A stretch of 64,000 nt of DNA, taken from positions 1 to 64,000 of the forward strand of contig JBAXPV010000014.1 of NCBI GenBank assembly GCA_037132075.1. The letters run 5' to 3'. A program made the translations under genes and the position numbers. Positions within the stretch are counted from its first letter, which is position 1. Each line of letters begins with the position of its first letter. Below the pieces are notes generated by a model. That model was not told where the DNA came from, did not search any database, and saw only the letters and a list, made by a program, of their open reading frames with translations. Of the stretch, positions 35,215 to 43,554 are shown piece by piece. This DNA comes from JBAXPV01 sp037132075 (GTDB lineage Bacteria; Bacteroidota; Bacteroidia; Bacteroidales; CAIXZF01).

Positions 35215-35721
35215 ATGCAAACTAAATCTCCAACCGACATTTTAAAAATGGCTATTTTGCTCGAGAAAAGAGGAAAGGCTTTTTACACTCAAGTTGCTCA
35301 ACAGACTCAGGACGAGGAAGTTCGTACATTATTTACCTTCATGGCCGAAGAAGAACAAATGCATGGTGAATTTCTGGCAAGGCAATTTTCGTTTTACGAG
35401 AAAAACAAGTCTTTTGACACCAATGAAATGGTGGAAACTCCCGGTGATGATGGCATTATCGACAAGATACTCAATGAGGGTCTTAAAACAAGTATTTCCG
35501 CCGCAGGCTACGAAGCCGCTGCCATTTCTGCTGCCATCGATTTTGAAAACCGTGCCATCGATGCTTATGCATCCCGTGCTGCTGAAGCAACAGATCCAAA
35601 TGAAAAAGAAATGTTTACCTGGCTCGCTGATTGGGAACGGGGTCATCATCACGTACTTTATAAAATGGATGAAGAGTTAAAAGAGAGAATCTGGAATGAT
35701 AACAATTTTTGGCCTTTCTAA
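35215..35721 (+). CDS. ferritin-like/erythrin protein (rubrerythrin family)
   Basis: A 168-aa four-helix-bundle protein with the di-iron pattern of rubrerythrin-like proteins: E in LLEKRGKAFY, ExxH in EEEQMHGEFL, then IDFENRAIDAY and DWERGHHHVLY. No rubredoxin domain is present, so it is an erythrin-type protein, probably a cytoplasmic peroxide or oxygen scavenger or an iron-oxidising protein. A TATCTTTG -7 box is at 35169-35176. Its end overlaps the Nramp gene convergently by 4 bp. Confidence 0.85.
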   Translation: MQTKSPTDILKMAILLEKRGKAFYTQVAQQTQDEEVRTLFTFMAEEEQMHGEFLARQFSFYEKNKSFDTNEMVETPGDDGIIDKILNEGLKTSISAAGYEAAAISAAIDFENRAIDAYASRAAEATDPNEKEMFTWLADWERGHHHVLYKMDEELKERIWNDNNFWPF

Positions 35722-36986
35722 GCCATTAGAAATCCCAGGAGTCTGATATTTAGATAGATGACTATAAGAGCGACCATTATCAACGTGATAGTGGTCGTTT
35801 TTTTATTCACATATTTCCCCATTACTTTTTGCGAAGAAGTAAGATACACCTGGGTGATGATGGTTATTGGCAATTGGATACTGAGGAGCATCTGGGAATA
35901 AATCAAACCCATAAATGGATTTGAAATCAGCTGAATCAGGATCAGGGCAGGGACCAAAGAGAGTAAAACGCCCAATCGTGAGTGGTTATCTTTTATGTCA
36001 AAAGGTTCCCCGATAAACCCGGCGAAAATACTTCCACCGGCAAAACCAGATGTGACGCTGGAGGCAATTCCTGCAAAAAGAAGTGCCAAGCCGAATACCA
36101 GTACTGCCGAGTTTCCCAGTAAAGGCTGCAGCAATTTTCCAGCCTGCTGAATCTCTGAGACAACTTCAGTGTGATAGAAAAAGGTAGCTGCGGCAAGCAA
36201 GATCATCGCACTGTTTATCGCCCATCCGACAATCATCGAAAACAAAGTATCAAAAAGCTCATAATCAAGTTGCTTCTGAATAACCTTCTCGTTTTCCAGG
36301 TTCCATTGCCTGCTTTGAATGATTTCAGAATGTAAAAAAAGGTTGTGAGGCATGACAACAGCACCTAATACGCTCATGACGATCAACATGGAGCCTCCGG
36401 GGATCACAGGCACAACCCAGCTTCTTGCCGCCTCAGCCCAATGAATATTTACCAGGGATAATTCATAAATAAAGGAGATCCCGATAAGACTGACAAAGGC
36501 AATGATCCACTTTTCCAGTTTCTGATAGGAATTTGAAAACAATAAAATGCAAATTGTGATGACTACAAGCATTGCTCCAATCTTCACCGGAATTTGAAAC
36601 AGCATGTTTAATGCAATGGCCCCGCCTAAGATTTCTGCCAAAGATGTCGACACCGATGCCATCATCGCTGTACTTAATATACTTCTCGATAGCCATTTCG
36701 GTGTGTAAAGTGTCGTGGCCTCTGCCAGGCATAATCCTGTTGCAATCCCAAGATGGGCAACGTTATGCTGTAAGATGATCAGCATCACTGTTGAAAGCGT
36801 GACCATCCAGAGTAAAGTGTAGCCAAAGGAAGAGCCTGCTGCCAGGTTAGAAGCCCAGTTTCCCGGATCAATGAACCCAACAGTTACCAAGAGTCCGGGG
36901 CCAATATATTTCAGAATATCCAATCCCCCAAAACCAGGTTTGTGGTCCCTGCGCCTGAGATCTTTCAGTAACTTCCCTAAAAGCAT
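35718..36986 (-). CDS. Nramp-family divalent metal transporter
   Basis: A 422-aa inner-membrane protein with about eleven helices. The Nramp metal-site motifs are present: DPGNWA in helix 1 (about residues 40-45) and MPHNLFLHS in helix 6. It imports Mn2+ or Fe2+ with protons. The gene is convergent with the erythrin gene and divergent from gdhA, so it forms a metal and oxidative-stress neighbourhood with the two ferritin-like genes. No Fur- or MntR-like operator was recognised upstream. Confidence 0.92.
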   Translation of the reverse strand: MLLGKLLKDLRRRDHKPGFGGLDILKYIGPGLLVTVGFIDPGNWASNLAAGSSFGYTLLWMVTLSTVMLIILQHNVAHLGIATGLCLAEATTLYTPKWLSRSILSTAMMASVSTSLAEILGGAIALNMLFQIPVKIGAMLVVITICILLFSNSYQKLEKWIIAFVSLIGISFIYELSLVNIHWAEAARSWVVPVIPGGSMLIVMSVLGAVVMPHNLFLHSEIIQSRQWNLENEKVIQKQLDYELFDTLFSMIVGWAINSAMILLAAATFFYHTEVVSEIQQAGKLLQPLLGNSAVLVFGLALLFAGIASSVTSGFAGGSIFAGFIGEPFDIKDNHSRLGVLLSLVPALILIQLISNPFMGLIYSQMLLSIQLPITIITQVYLTSSQKVMGKYVNKKTTTITLIMVALIVIYLNIRLLGFLMA

Positions 36987-37095
36987 AATTCAATTCTATT
37001 TCATCACAAGTTTAGGTAATTTTTTCGGAATTGCCCTGCTATTTAGACAGGGACTAAAATAATTATTACATTCGTGTTGAATGAAAGATAATTTA

Positions 37096-37103
37096 TAACT
37101 TTG
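37096..37103 (+). promoter_or_regulatory. -7 box of gdhA (TAACTTTG)
   Basis: A perfect TAnnTTTG, 72 bp before the chosen ATG. A weak TTCG at 37071-37074 lies 21 bp upstream as a possible -33 element. Confidence 0.55.
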
Positions 37104-37175
37104 CACTGTTAATCAAATAACAATGGGGCTTAAGGTCTCATTTAATTGCATTACTGTTTTAATAACCTAAATACC

Positions 37176-38513
37176 ATGAACTTAGAGAAATTTATGCTTG
37201 AGTTGGAGAAGAAACACCCGGGTGAGGTGGAGTATCTTCAGGCAGTAAGAGAGGTCCTTGAATCTATTGAAGAGATTTACAATGACAGCCCACAGTTTGA
37301 ATCCGCAAAAATACTGGAAAGACTTGTTGAGCCAGACCGTGTTTTGATGTTTAAAGTTCCATGGCAGGATGATAACGGTACCGTTCATGTTAATCTTGGA
37401 TACCGTGTTCAATTTAATAATGTTATCGGGCCTTACAAAGGCGGATTGCGGTTTCACCCTTCAGTGAACCTGAGTATATTGAAATTTCTTGGTTTTGAGC
37501 AGATCTTTAAAAACAGCCTGACCACACTGCCAATGGGTGGTGCTAAAGGTGGATCTGATTTTGACCCTAAAGGCAAATCGAACAATGAGATCATGCGTTT
37601 CTGCCAGGCATTTATGCTTGAATTGTGGAAATTGATCGGACCTGAGACCGATGTCCCTGCCGGTGACATCGGCGTTGGCGGCCGTGAAATTGGTTTCCTT
37701 TACGGGATGTATAAAAAATTAGCCCGCGAGAATACGGGCGTCCTCACTGGAAAAGGTCTCAACTGGGGTGGTAGTCTTATCCGCCCTGAAGCCACCGGTT
37801 TTGGCGCTGTATATTTTGCCAATGAAATGTTAAAAGCCAAAGGTGATTCTTTCAAAGGAAAAGTCATTGCTGTTTCTGGTTTTGGCAATGTTGCCTGGGG
37901 TGCTATTATTAAAGCTACTGAATTGGGTGCAAAAGTTGTTACGATTTCAGGTCCGGATGGTTATATCTACGATCCGGATGGCATCAGTGGAGAAAAGATC
38001 GATTACTTACTCGAACTTCGTGCCTCGAATCAGGATATCGTGAAACCATATTCATATGAGTTCCCTTCAGCACAATTCTTCCAGGGAAAACGTCCATGGG
38101 AAGTAAAATGTGACATTGCCTTGCCTTGTGCCACACAAAATGAACTCGGGAAAGACGATGCCATGACCCTTTTGAAAAATGGAGTTTTCTGTGTTGCTGA
38201 AGGCGCCAACATGCCAAGTACGCCTGAGGCTATTGCCGTTTTCCATGAAAGCAAGCTTATGTTTGCACCTGGGAAAGCTGTCAATGCCGGCGGTGTTGCT
38301 ACCAGTGGTTTGGAGATGTCACAGAACTCTATGAAATTGTCATGGCCCAGTACCGAAGTTGATCACAGGTTACAACAAATTATGGTTAGTATCCACGAGG
38401 CATGTGTTAAACACGGCACTGAACCAGATGGTTATGTCAATTATGTTAAAGGTGCCAATGTTGCCGGTTTCCTGAAAGTAGCCAATGCCATGCTTGAGCA
38501 GGGTATTATTTAA
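37176..38513 (+). CDS. gdhA: glutamate dehydrogenase, hexameric NADP-type
   Basis: A 445-aa enzyme that aminates 2-oxoglutarate to glutamate. The family signatures are present: the GGLRFHPSVNLSILKFLGFEQ substrate loop, the catalytic lysine region LPMGGAKGGSDFDPKGKS and the nucleotide fold VIAVSGFGNVAWG. Length and the N-terminal MLELEKKHPGE match the small hexameric class. The frame is open from 37146; the ATG at 37176 gives the usual N-terminus. A ferritin-like gene follows 9 bp later, probably in the same transcript. Confidence 0.96.
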   Translation: MNLEKFMLELEKKHPGEVEYLQAVREVLESIEEIYNDSPQFESAKILERLVEPDRVLMFKVPWQDDNGTVHVNLGYRVQFNNVIGPYKGGLRFHPSVNLSILKFLGFEQIFKNSLTTLPMGGAKGGSDFDPKGKSNNEIMRFCQAFMLELWKLIGPETDVPAGDIGVGGREIGFLYGMYKKLARENTGVLTGKGLNWGGSLIRPEATGFGAVYFANEMLKAKGDSFKGKVIAVSGFGNVAWGAIIKATELGAKVVTISGPDGYIYDPDGISGEKIDYLLELRASNQDIVKPYSYEFPSAQFFQGKRPWEVKCDIALPCATQNELGKDDAMTLLKNGVFCVAEGANMPSTPEAIAVFHESKLMFAPGKAVNAGGVATSGLEMSQNSMKLSWPSTEVDHRLQQIMVSIHEACVKHGTEPDGYVNYVKGANVAGFLKVANAMLEQGII

Positions 38514-38522
38514 TTTGTCAAT

Positions 38523-38978
38523 ATGAAAGAATTTAATAGCTTTAATGATATTCTTGATTTTGCAATTAATGCAGAACAAGATGCCGTTGATTTTTACAAT
38601 ATGCTGGCCACAAATTCAAAGAATCCTGAGATGATTAGCATATTTGAGCAGTTTGCCCGTGAGGAAATGGGACATAAAGCAAGAATCACGAGGATTCGCG
38701 AAGAGGGAAGCTTTATGGCTATTGGCGATAAAGTTCCGGATATGAAGATTGCGGATTATCTTGTTAAGGTTCAGCCTACTCCGGATATGAGTTATTCGGA
38801 TGCCCTTGTTCTGGCAATGAATCGTGAAAAGGCTGCTTTTAAGCTGTATACCAGGCTAGCGGAAAGAGCACCGGGTCCTGAATTGAAGAACCTTTTTTCA
38901 CATCTGGCCCAGGAAGAATCTAAACACAAACTAAGGTTTGAAATGGAATATGACGAGTTTGTCCTGAGGGAAAACTAA
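38523..38978 (+). CDS. ferritin-like di-iron protein
   Basis: A 151-aa four-helix-bundle protein. The metal-site pattern repeats twice: NAEQDAVDFY with EEMGHKARI, then NREKAAFKLY with EESKHKLRF. This is a rubrerythrin-type ferritin-like domain without rubredoxin. It is distinct in sequence from the erythrin at 35215. Co-transcribed with gdhA and ended by a strong hairpin terminator. Confidence 0.87.
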   Translation: MKEFNSFNDILDFAINAEQDAVDFYNMLATNSKNPEMISIFEQFAREEMGHKARITRIREEGSFMAIGDKVPDMKIADYLVKVQPTPDMSYSDALVLAMNREKAAFKLYTRLAERAPGPELKNLFSHLAQEESKHKLRFEMEYDEFVLREN

Positions 38979-39009
38979 AAAAAAGCCGGTTGTAAACCGG
39001 CTTTTTTTT
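38978..39009. terminator. strong bidirectional terminator
   Basis: An A-run, then gccggt, a 5-nt loop, accggc and a T-run of eight. It terminates the gdhA/ferritin-like transcript and, on the other strand, the gliding-type T9SS gene, whose stop codon it touches. Confidence 0.9.
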
Positions 39010-41269
39010 ATCTCATGATGGTAACAGTTCCATCAACATGGTAAGCAATATCTCTCTTTTTGTACCTAAAGACAAAATAATAAACACCATCAGGTAAACC
39101 GGCTCCGTCCCATCCATTTTGATACGGAGCTTGGTCATAAACTTTTTTCCCCCAACGGTTATATACCAAAAGTTCGTTTTGAGGTAACATGATTTCGCTC
39201 AATGGTTGTGGTTCCTGGGTAGAGTCTGCCACATTCATAATGACGAAGAAGTCATTCTTGCCATCACCATTGGGCGTGATAATATTGGGGATCTGAGGGC
39301 TAAAGTTTGTCTCTTTGATAACCTTCATCATATGTGTGATCGTATCAAAGCACCCGAAGTCGGTTAGAACCTTCAGATAAACAGGGAAATAACCAGGTTC
39401 AAGATAGGTGAAGACCGGGTTCATATCAGTTGATGTGGTGTTGCTGGCGTCTCCAAAATTCCATTCATAATGGGTTGCCGTAGCAGAGCTCTGATTGACG
39501 AAAGTCACATGGGCTTTTTCAAGAACAAGGCTATCCATGGGGTCAATTTTGAAATCAGCTACGGGCATTGGATGCACAGTAACAAGGTCCGTGGCAAAAT
39601 AGGAATCATTACAGCCTTCGGTAGTGGTTGCCAGGAGATTAATTGAATATCTTGGCATTAAAGGGTTGTAATGGAAAACGTGGGTTGGGTTTGCCAGCGT
39701 ACTGGTGGTCCCATCCCCGAAATCCCAAAGGAAGCCTGAACTCGCGGGAAGTGTATTGTTTTTAAATTCAACTGTAAGCGAATCACAACCCTCAAATGGC
39801 TGAGGCATATAACTCACCAGAGGTTTTATGTTGTAAGTGACTTTGACAGAATCAGTCGCAATTGAACAGCGCGTACTGTCTTTGACCTGAACATAATACA
39901 TGGTGGTATGTTTGGGCGAAGCCATGGGATTAGAAATCGTGGAATTATTGAGTGTGGCGATAGGTGACCATTGAATATTATACGGCGGTGCTCCACCGCT
40001 GGTGGACACTTCAAGTTGTTTTTGTCCTTCACAAATTGCCGTATCGCTATTGGTATTAACAGCAATATGAAAATAATCTGCTATTGGGATAGATACAAGG
40101 GTGTCAACGGTATCGCAGATGGTCTTTCTGATCTTAATGACAACAAATTCAGTCCCTTCCGTAATGCCATCATAAATAGGGTCAATGACAATGTCTCCCT
40201 GGATATGATAAGGCCTGATAAGTACTTTTGGAGGGAAAGGAATAAATCCACCGGGAGCACTACTGTAAATATTATAGTCAACACCATAAGTGGCTGTTCC
40301 GCCAATGCTGCTGAGTGTTATCCAGGTTGAATCTATTCTGGCAAAAGGAAGTGTAAACTTCATAATCGCTTTGCGGCATCCTTCAATAGCCATAGGGGCA
40401 ACAAGATTCGGATTGGATGCGCTGACATAAGTAGTACTGATTCCAACAGCGGTACTGGAGAAACTGCCGGCTTCCAGGAATACGCCTGAATCCAGGATGC
40501 CGTCAGAGGCATCAGAAATGGCTAACTTAATGTGATAGGGAACGCAGGGTGTTACAGCCGCCCATGCCGTCAAAACGGTAGTAAATCCGTCATATTGGAC
40601 GGTGGTGCCACCGGTATTGTCAACAAAATACTGACAGTTGGTACAAGGTCCGCTGGAAGCCGTATTGCATCCTGAATTACCATTATTGATCGAAGCAATA
40701 GCAACGGGTATCGCGGTAAAAGGAACAAGTGCGATGTTCATGGAGTTGTTGGAATAGGGACCGGTTATTCCAGGGCCACTGATGAAAAATCCAAACACAT
40801 CATTAAAAGTGATGGGGTCCTGCACATATTCATTATATTCTTCTGAGCCAAATACATAGTGAAATTTTACGGTATCTGATTCCGGGATAAAGTCGAATTC
40901 AATAATAGAGGCATCATATGTTGTTTTGCCGCAAGCTAATGACAGATCAGCATCTCCGGCGTGACCATTGTTAACCCCAACACCACAGGTCGTATTCGTA
41001 TTGGGACCAATGGAATTGGTGATTTGTCCTGATGTCATAATAACACCATAGTTCATTCCAATGTTGGAACTGCCTCCAAAGGTTCCTGCACTTCCCGCGG
41101 CGCCGTTAAAGACTACGTTAGAAGAGGTAATCCCGGTTCCAATTAATACATCCTGTACCCATTGTTGCGGCGTCATTGCAGTGCTGACTATTAACTGGGC
41201 CTGAACTGACATAAGGCCAGCAAAAAATGCGATTAGCGCAAAAAGGAATTTTATCCTTGTCCGTCTCAT
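39008..41269 (-). CDS. choice-of-anchor L / PKD protein with gliding-type (type B) T9SS domain
   Basis: A 753-aa secreted protein from the ATG at 41269. The frame is open to 41338, but a -7 box sits there and only the internal start gives a clean signal peptide (ending VQAQ). An N-terminal choice-of-anchor L domain (about 30-270, FVFGSEEYNEYV) is followed by a Calx-beta-like region, two PKD domains (LWDFGDGTT, YEWNFGDAS) and a C-terminal gliding-motility-associated type B sorting domain (NIITPNGDGKNDFF to GVYYFVFRY). Type B substrates are usually exported with PorP/SprF-like partners, none of which are in the window. Confidence 0.87.
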   Translation of the reverse strand: MRRTRIKFLFALIAFFAGLMSVQAQLIVSTAMTPQQWVQDVLIGTGITSSNVVFNGAAGSAGTFGGSSNIGMNYGVIMTSGQITNSIGPNTNTTCGVGVNNGHAGDADLSLACGKTTYDASIIEFDFIPESDTVKFHYVFGSEEYNEYVQDPITFNDVFGFFISGPGITGPYSNNSMNIALVPFTAIPVAIASINNGNSGCNTASSGPCTNCQYFVDNTGGTTVQYDGFTTVLTAWAAVTPCVPYHIKLAISDASDGILDSGVFLEAGSFSSTAVGISTTYVSASNPNLVAPMAIEGCRKAIMKFTLPFARIDSTWITLSSIGGTATYGVDYNIYSSAPGGFIPFPPKVLIRPYHIQGDIVIDPIYDGITEGTEFVVIKIRKTICDTVDTLVSIPIADYFHIAVNTNSDTAICEGQKQLEVSTSGGAPPYNIQWSPIATLNNSTISNPMASPKHTTMYYVQVKDSTRCSIATDSVKVTYNIKPLVSYMPQPFEGCDSLTVEFKNNTLPASSGFLWDFGDGTTSTLANPTHVFHYNPLMPRYSINLLATTTEGCNDSYFATDLVTVHPMPVADFKIDPMDSLVLEKAHVTFVNQSSATATHYEWNFGDASNTTSTDMNPVFTYLEPGYFPVYLKVLTDFGCFDTITHMMKVIKETNFSPQIPNIITPNGDGKNDFFVIMNVADSTQEPQPLSEIMLPQNELLVYNRWGKKVYDQAPYQNGWDGAGLPDGVYYFVFRYKKRDIAYHVDGTVTIMR

Positions 41270-41335
41270 GTGGAAAGGTTTTTTTAAGTGATTGATATTG
41301 AGCACTTTATTGTCTGTGATTATAAAATATTTTAA

Positions 41336-41343
41336 CAAAGATA
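41336..41343 (-). promoter_or_regulatory. -7 box of the choice-of-anchor L gene (TATCTTTG)
   Basis: The minus strand reads TATCTTTG, with a TTG at 41363-41365 exactly 19 bp upstream. It places the start site near 41329 and rules out the ATG at 41338 as the translation start. Confidence 0.7.
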
Positions 41344-41470
41344 AACAAGTTTTGTGATGTTACAAGTTTTGGTTTTATGATTTAAGACATGAAAAAGAGT
41401 TTAGGGTTGCCTCGCTTGCCATAAGATTTGAATAATACTAACAAGGCTCCTACAATATTGTTGAATTCAG

Positions 41471-41478
41471 TACTTTTG
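41471..41478 (+). promoter_or_regulatory. -7 box of the BatA-like gene (TACTTTTG)
   Basis: A perfect TAnnTTTG, 19 bp before the ATG at 41498. No matching -33 element was found. Confidence 0.5.
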
Positions 41479-41497
41479 CCCTACTTTGATTTTTCTG

Positions 41498-43543
41498 ATG
41501 CAATTCGTAAATCCATTTTTTCTATTCGGTCTTTTGGCAGTTGGGATTCCCATACTGGTACACCTGTTTAATTTTCGGAGATTCCGAAGGGTATATTTTA
41601 CCAATGTCCGCTTTCTGGAAGAGCTTAAACTACAAACTCAGAAGCAATCACGTATAAAACATTTACTCGTCTTATTAATGAGAATCCTGGCAACTATTTG
41701 CCTGGTTCTCGCTTTTGCCCAGCCTTACATCCCTGTTTCCCGTAAGGCGGTTAATGATGACATCAGGAACCAGGTAAGCATTTATGTTGATAACTCTTTT
41801 AGCATGGAAGCGCGTTCGCCTCACGGAAGTCTGTTGGATGATGCGAAACGCCAGGCTGCAGAAATAGCGATGGCATATAAGCCGGGTGATCTTTTTCAGC
41901 TAGTCACCAGCAGTTTCGAAGGCCGTCACCAGCGGTTTGTCAGTAGGGAGGAATTTCTTGAACTATTGCAGGAAGTAAAAATAGCCTCGGTTTCCAGGGA
42001 CATATCCTCGGTTACCTCCAGGCAAAAAGACATGCTGTCCACCTTAGGGAAATCAAATAAAATAGCCTACATTATCTCTGATTTTCAGTATTCAGTCTCA
42101 GATCTATCATCCTTAAAGCCAGATAGTTCAGTGCAACATTTTCTCATTCCGGTAAAAGGCAATCAAAGCGGAAATGTCTATGTCGATTCCTGCTGGCTTG
42201 AATCTCCTGTTATTCAGTTAAACCAACAAGTGAGGATGCTTGCCAGGGTAAAAAACAGCTCATCATCCGATTATGAGAAAATTCCGGTTAAGCTCTTTAT
42301 CAATGGGACACAAAGAGCCGTGGCCAGCCTGAATTGTAAAGCCATGGAGACCGCTGTGATTTCACTGTCCTATACCAACAACACCATTGGAATTCAAAAT
42401 GGATATCTTGAAATCGTTGATTATCCGACAGTATGGGATGACAGGCTGTATTTCTCCTACCCTGTATTCGACAAAATACCAGTGCTTTCTATTAATGATA
42501 AAAATGACAGTCCATTTCTGAATGGCCTTTTCGGCAGGGATTCCACGTTTTCCTATCAATCGGGTTCACTAAGAACCCTGGATTATTCTTCTCTGAAAAA
42601 TTACACCCTGATCATACTGAATGAAGTAGAGAATATCCCATCCGGGCTGAATGCAGAAGTAAAGAACTTTTTTGACCAGGGAGGAAGTCTGGTGGTAATT
42701 CCTCCTGCCACATTAGATATGGCGGTTTATTCGTCGTTTTTATCCTTGTTTGGTCCCTTATCAGTGGGGAAAATCGATACAGTGAACACGAGCATCAGTG
42801 AAATTAATATTACGAATCCACTGTATCGCGGTGTATTTGAAAAAGTGCCTGAGAATATTAACCTGCCCCTTGTATTGGCACATTACCCTATTAATTCTGC
42901 AGCCAAAGCTTCTACAGAGGTTTTGTTAAAGCTGCAGAATGGCGACCCTTTTCTTACGAGTCTGGAAGCCAGCAGAGGCCATCTTTATATTTTATCATCA
43001 CCCTTAAAACCGGAATTCGGGAATTTTGCGCGTCATGCTATTTTTGTCCCGACTTTTTTCCAGATGGCGATGTTAAGTCAGTCGGCCGGAAAACTGTTCT
43101 ATACCATTGGTGCAAACGAAGCCATTGAATACCGTGGCAAAGAAAGTTCCGGGGAGAATGTATATAAAATAAAGAATTTACAGGCTAATGTTGAGTTTAT
43201 TCCTGAATATCGCAGTCTTGCGGGCGCTCTTGCATTCTTCCCGCATGATCAGTTAAAGGAAGCCGGAAATTATTCATTATTAGAAGGGAATACCGTATTA
43301 AAGGGCTTGTCATTCAATTATGACCGAAAAGAAAGCGATATGCATTGCCGTGACGCTGCTGAGTTGAATAAAATGATCAATGATAATAAACTAAAAGATT
43401 ATACTGTTCTTGATACAGGTATTAAGCCTTTATCTCAAACAATCAGTGAGTTGAGCCGGGGAATCCGGTTCTGGAAGTTATTTGCTTTTTTAACTTTATT
43501 TTTCCTTTTTGCCGAAGTAGGCTTACTTCGATTCTGGAAATAA
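41498..43543 (+). CDS. BatA-domain membrane protein
   Basis: A 681-aa protein. Residues 1-75 match the double-transmembrane BatA N-terminal domain (VNPFFLFGLLAVGIPILVHLF). A von Willebrand-like region starting ISIYVDNSFSMEAR follows, where DNSFS stands at the MIDAS position. A large mixed region ends in a single C-terminal helix. Homologues form part of aerotolerance-type (Bat) membrane complexes of unclear function. The MIDAS motif deviates from DxSxS only slightly (D-N-S-F-S), so metal binding is plausible. It is followed 8-11 bp later by parC. Confidence 0.8.
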   Translation: MQFVNPFFLFGLLAVGIPILVHLFNFRRFRRVYFTNVRFLEELKLQTQKQSRIKHLLVLLMRILATICLVLAFAQPYIPVSRKAVNDDIRNQVSIYVDNSFSMEARSPHGSLLDDAKRQAAEIAMAYKPGDLFQLVTSSFEGRHQRFVSREEFLELLQEVKIASVSRDISSVTSRQKDMLSTLGKSNKIAYIISDFQYSVSDLSSLKPDSSVQHFLIPVKGNQSGNVYVDSCWLESPVIQLNQQVRMLARVKNSSSSDYEKIPVKLFINGTQRAVASLNCKAMETAVISLSYTNNTIGIQNGYLEIVDYPTVWDDRLYFSYPVFDKIPVLSINDKNDSPFLNGLFGRDSTFSYQSGSLRTLDYSSLKNYTLIILNEVENIPSGLNAEVKNFFDQGGSLVVIPPATLDMAVYSSFLSLFGPLSVGKIDTVNTSISEINITNPLYRGVFEKVPENINLPLVLAHYPINSAAKASTEVLLKLQNGDPFLTSLEASRGHLYILSSPLKPEFGNFARHAIFVPTFFQMAMLSQSAGKLFYTIGANEAIEYRGKESSGENVYKIKNLQANVEFIPEYRSLAGALAFFPHDQLKEAGNYSLLEGNTVLKGLSFNYDRKESDMHCRDAAELNKMINDNKLKDYTVLDTGIKPLSQTISELSRGIRFWKLFAFLTLFFLFAEVGLLRFWK

Positions 43544-43554
43544 CGTGAGTCGTG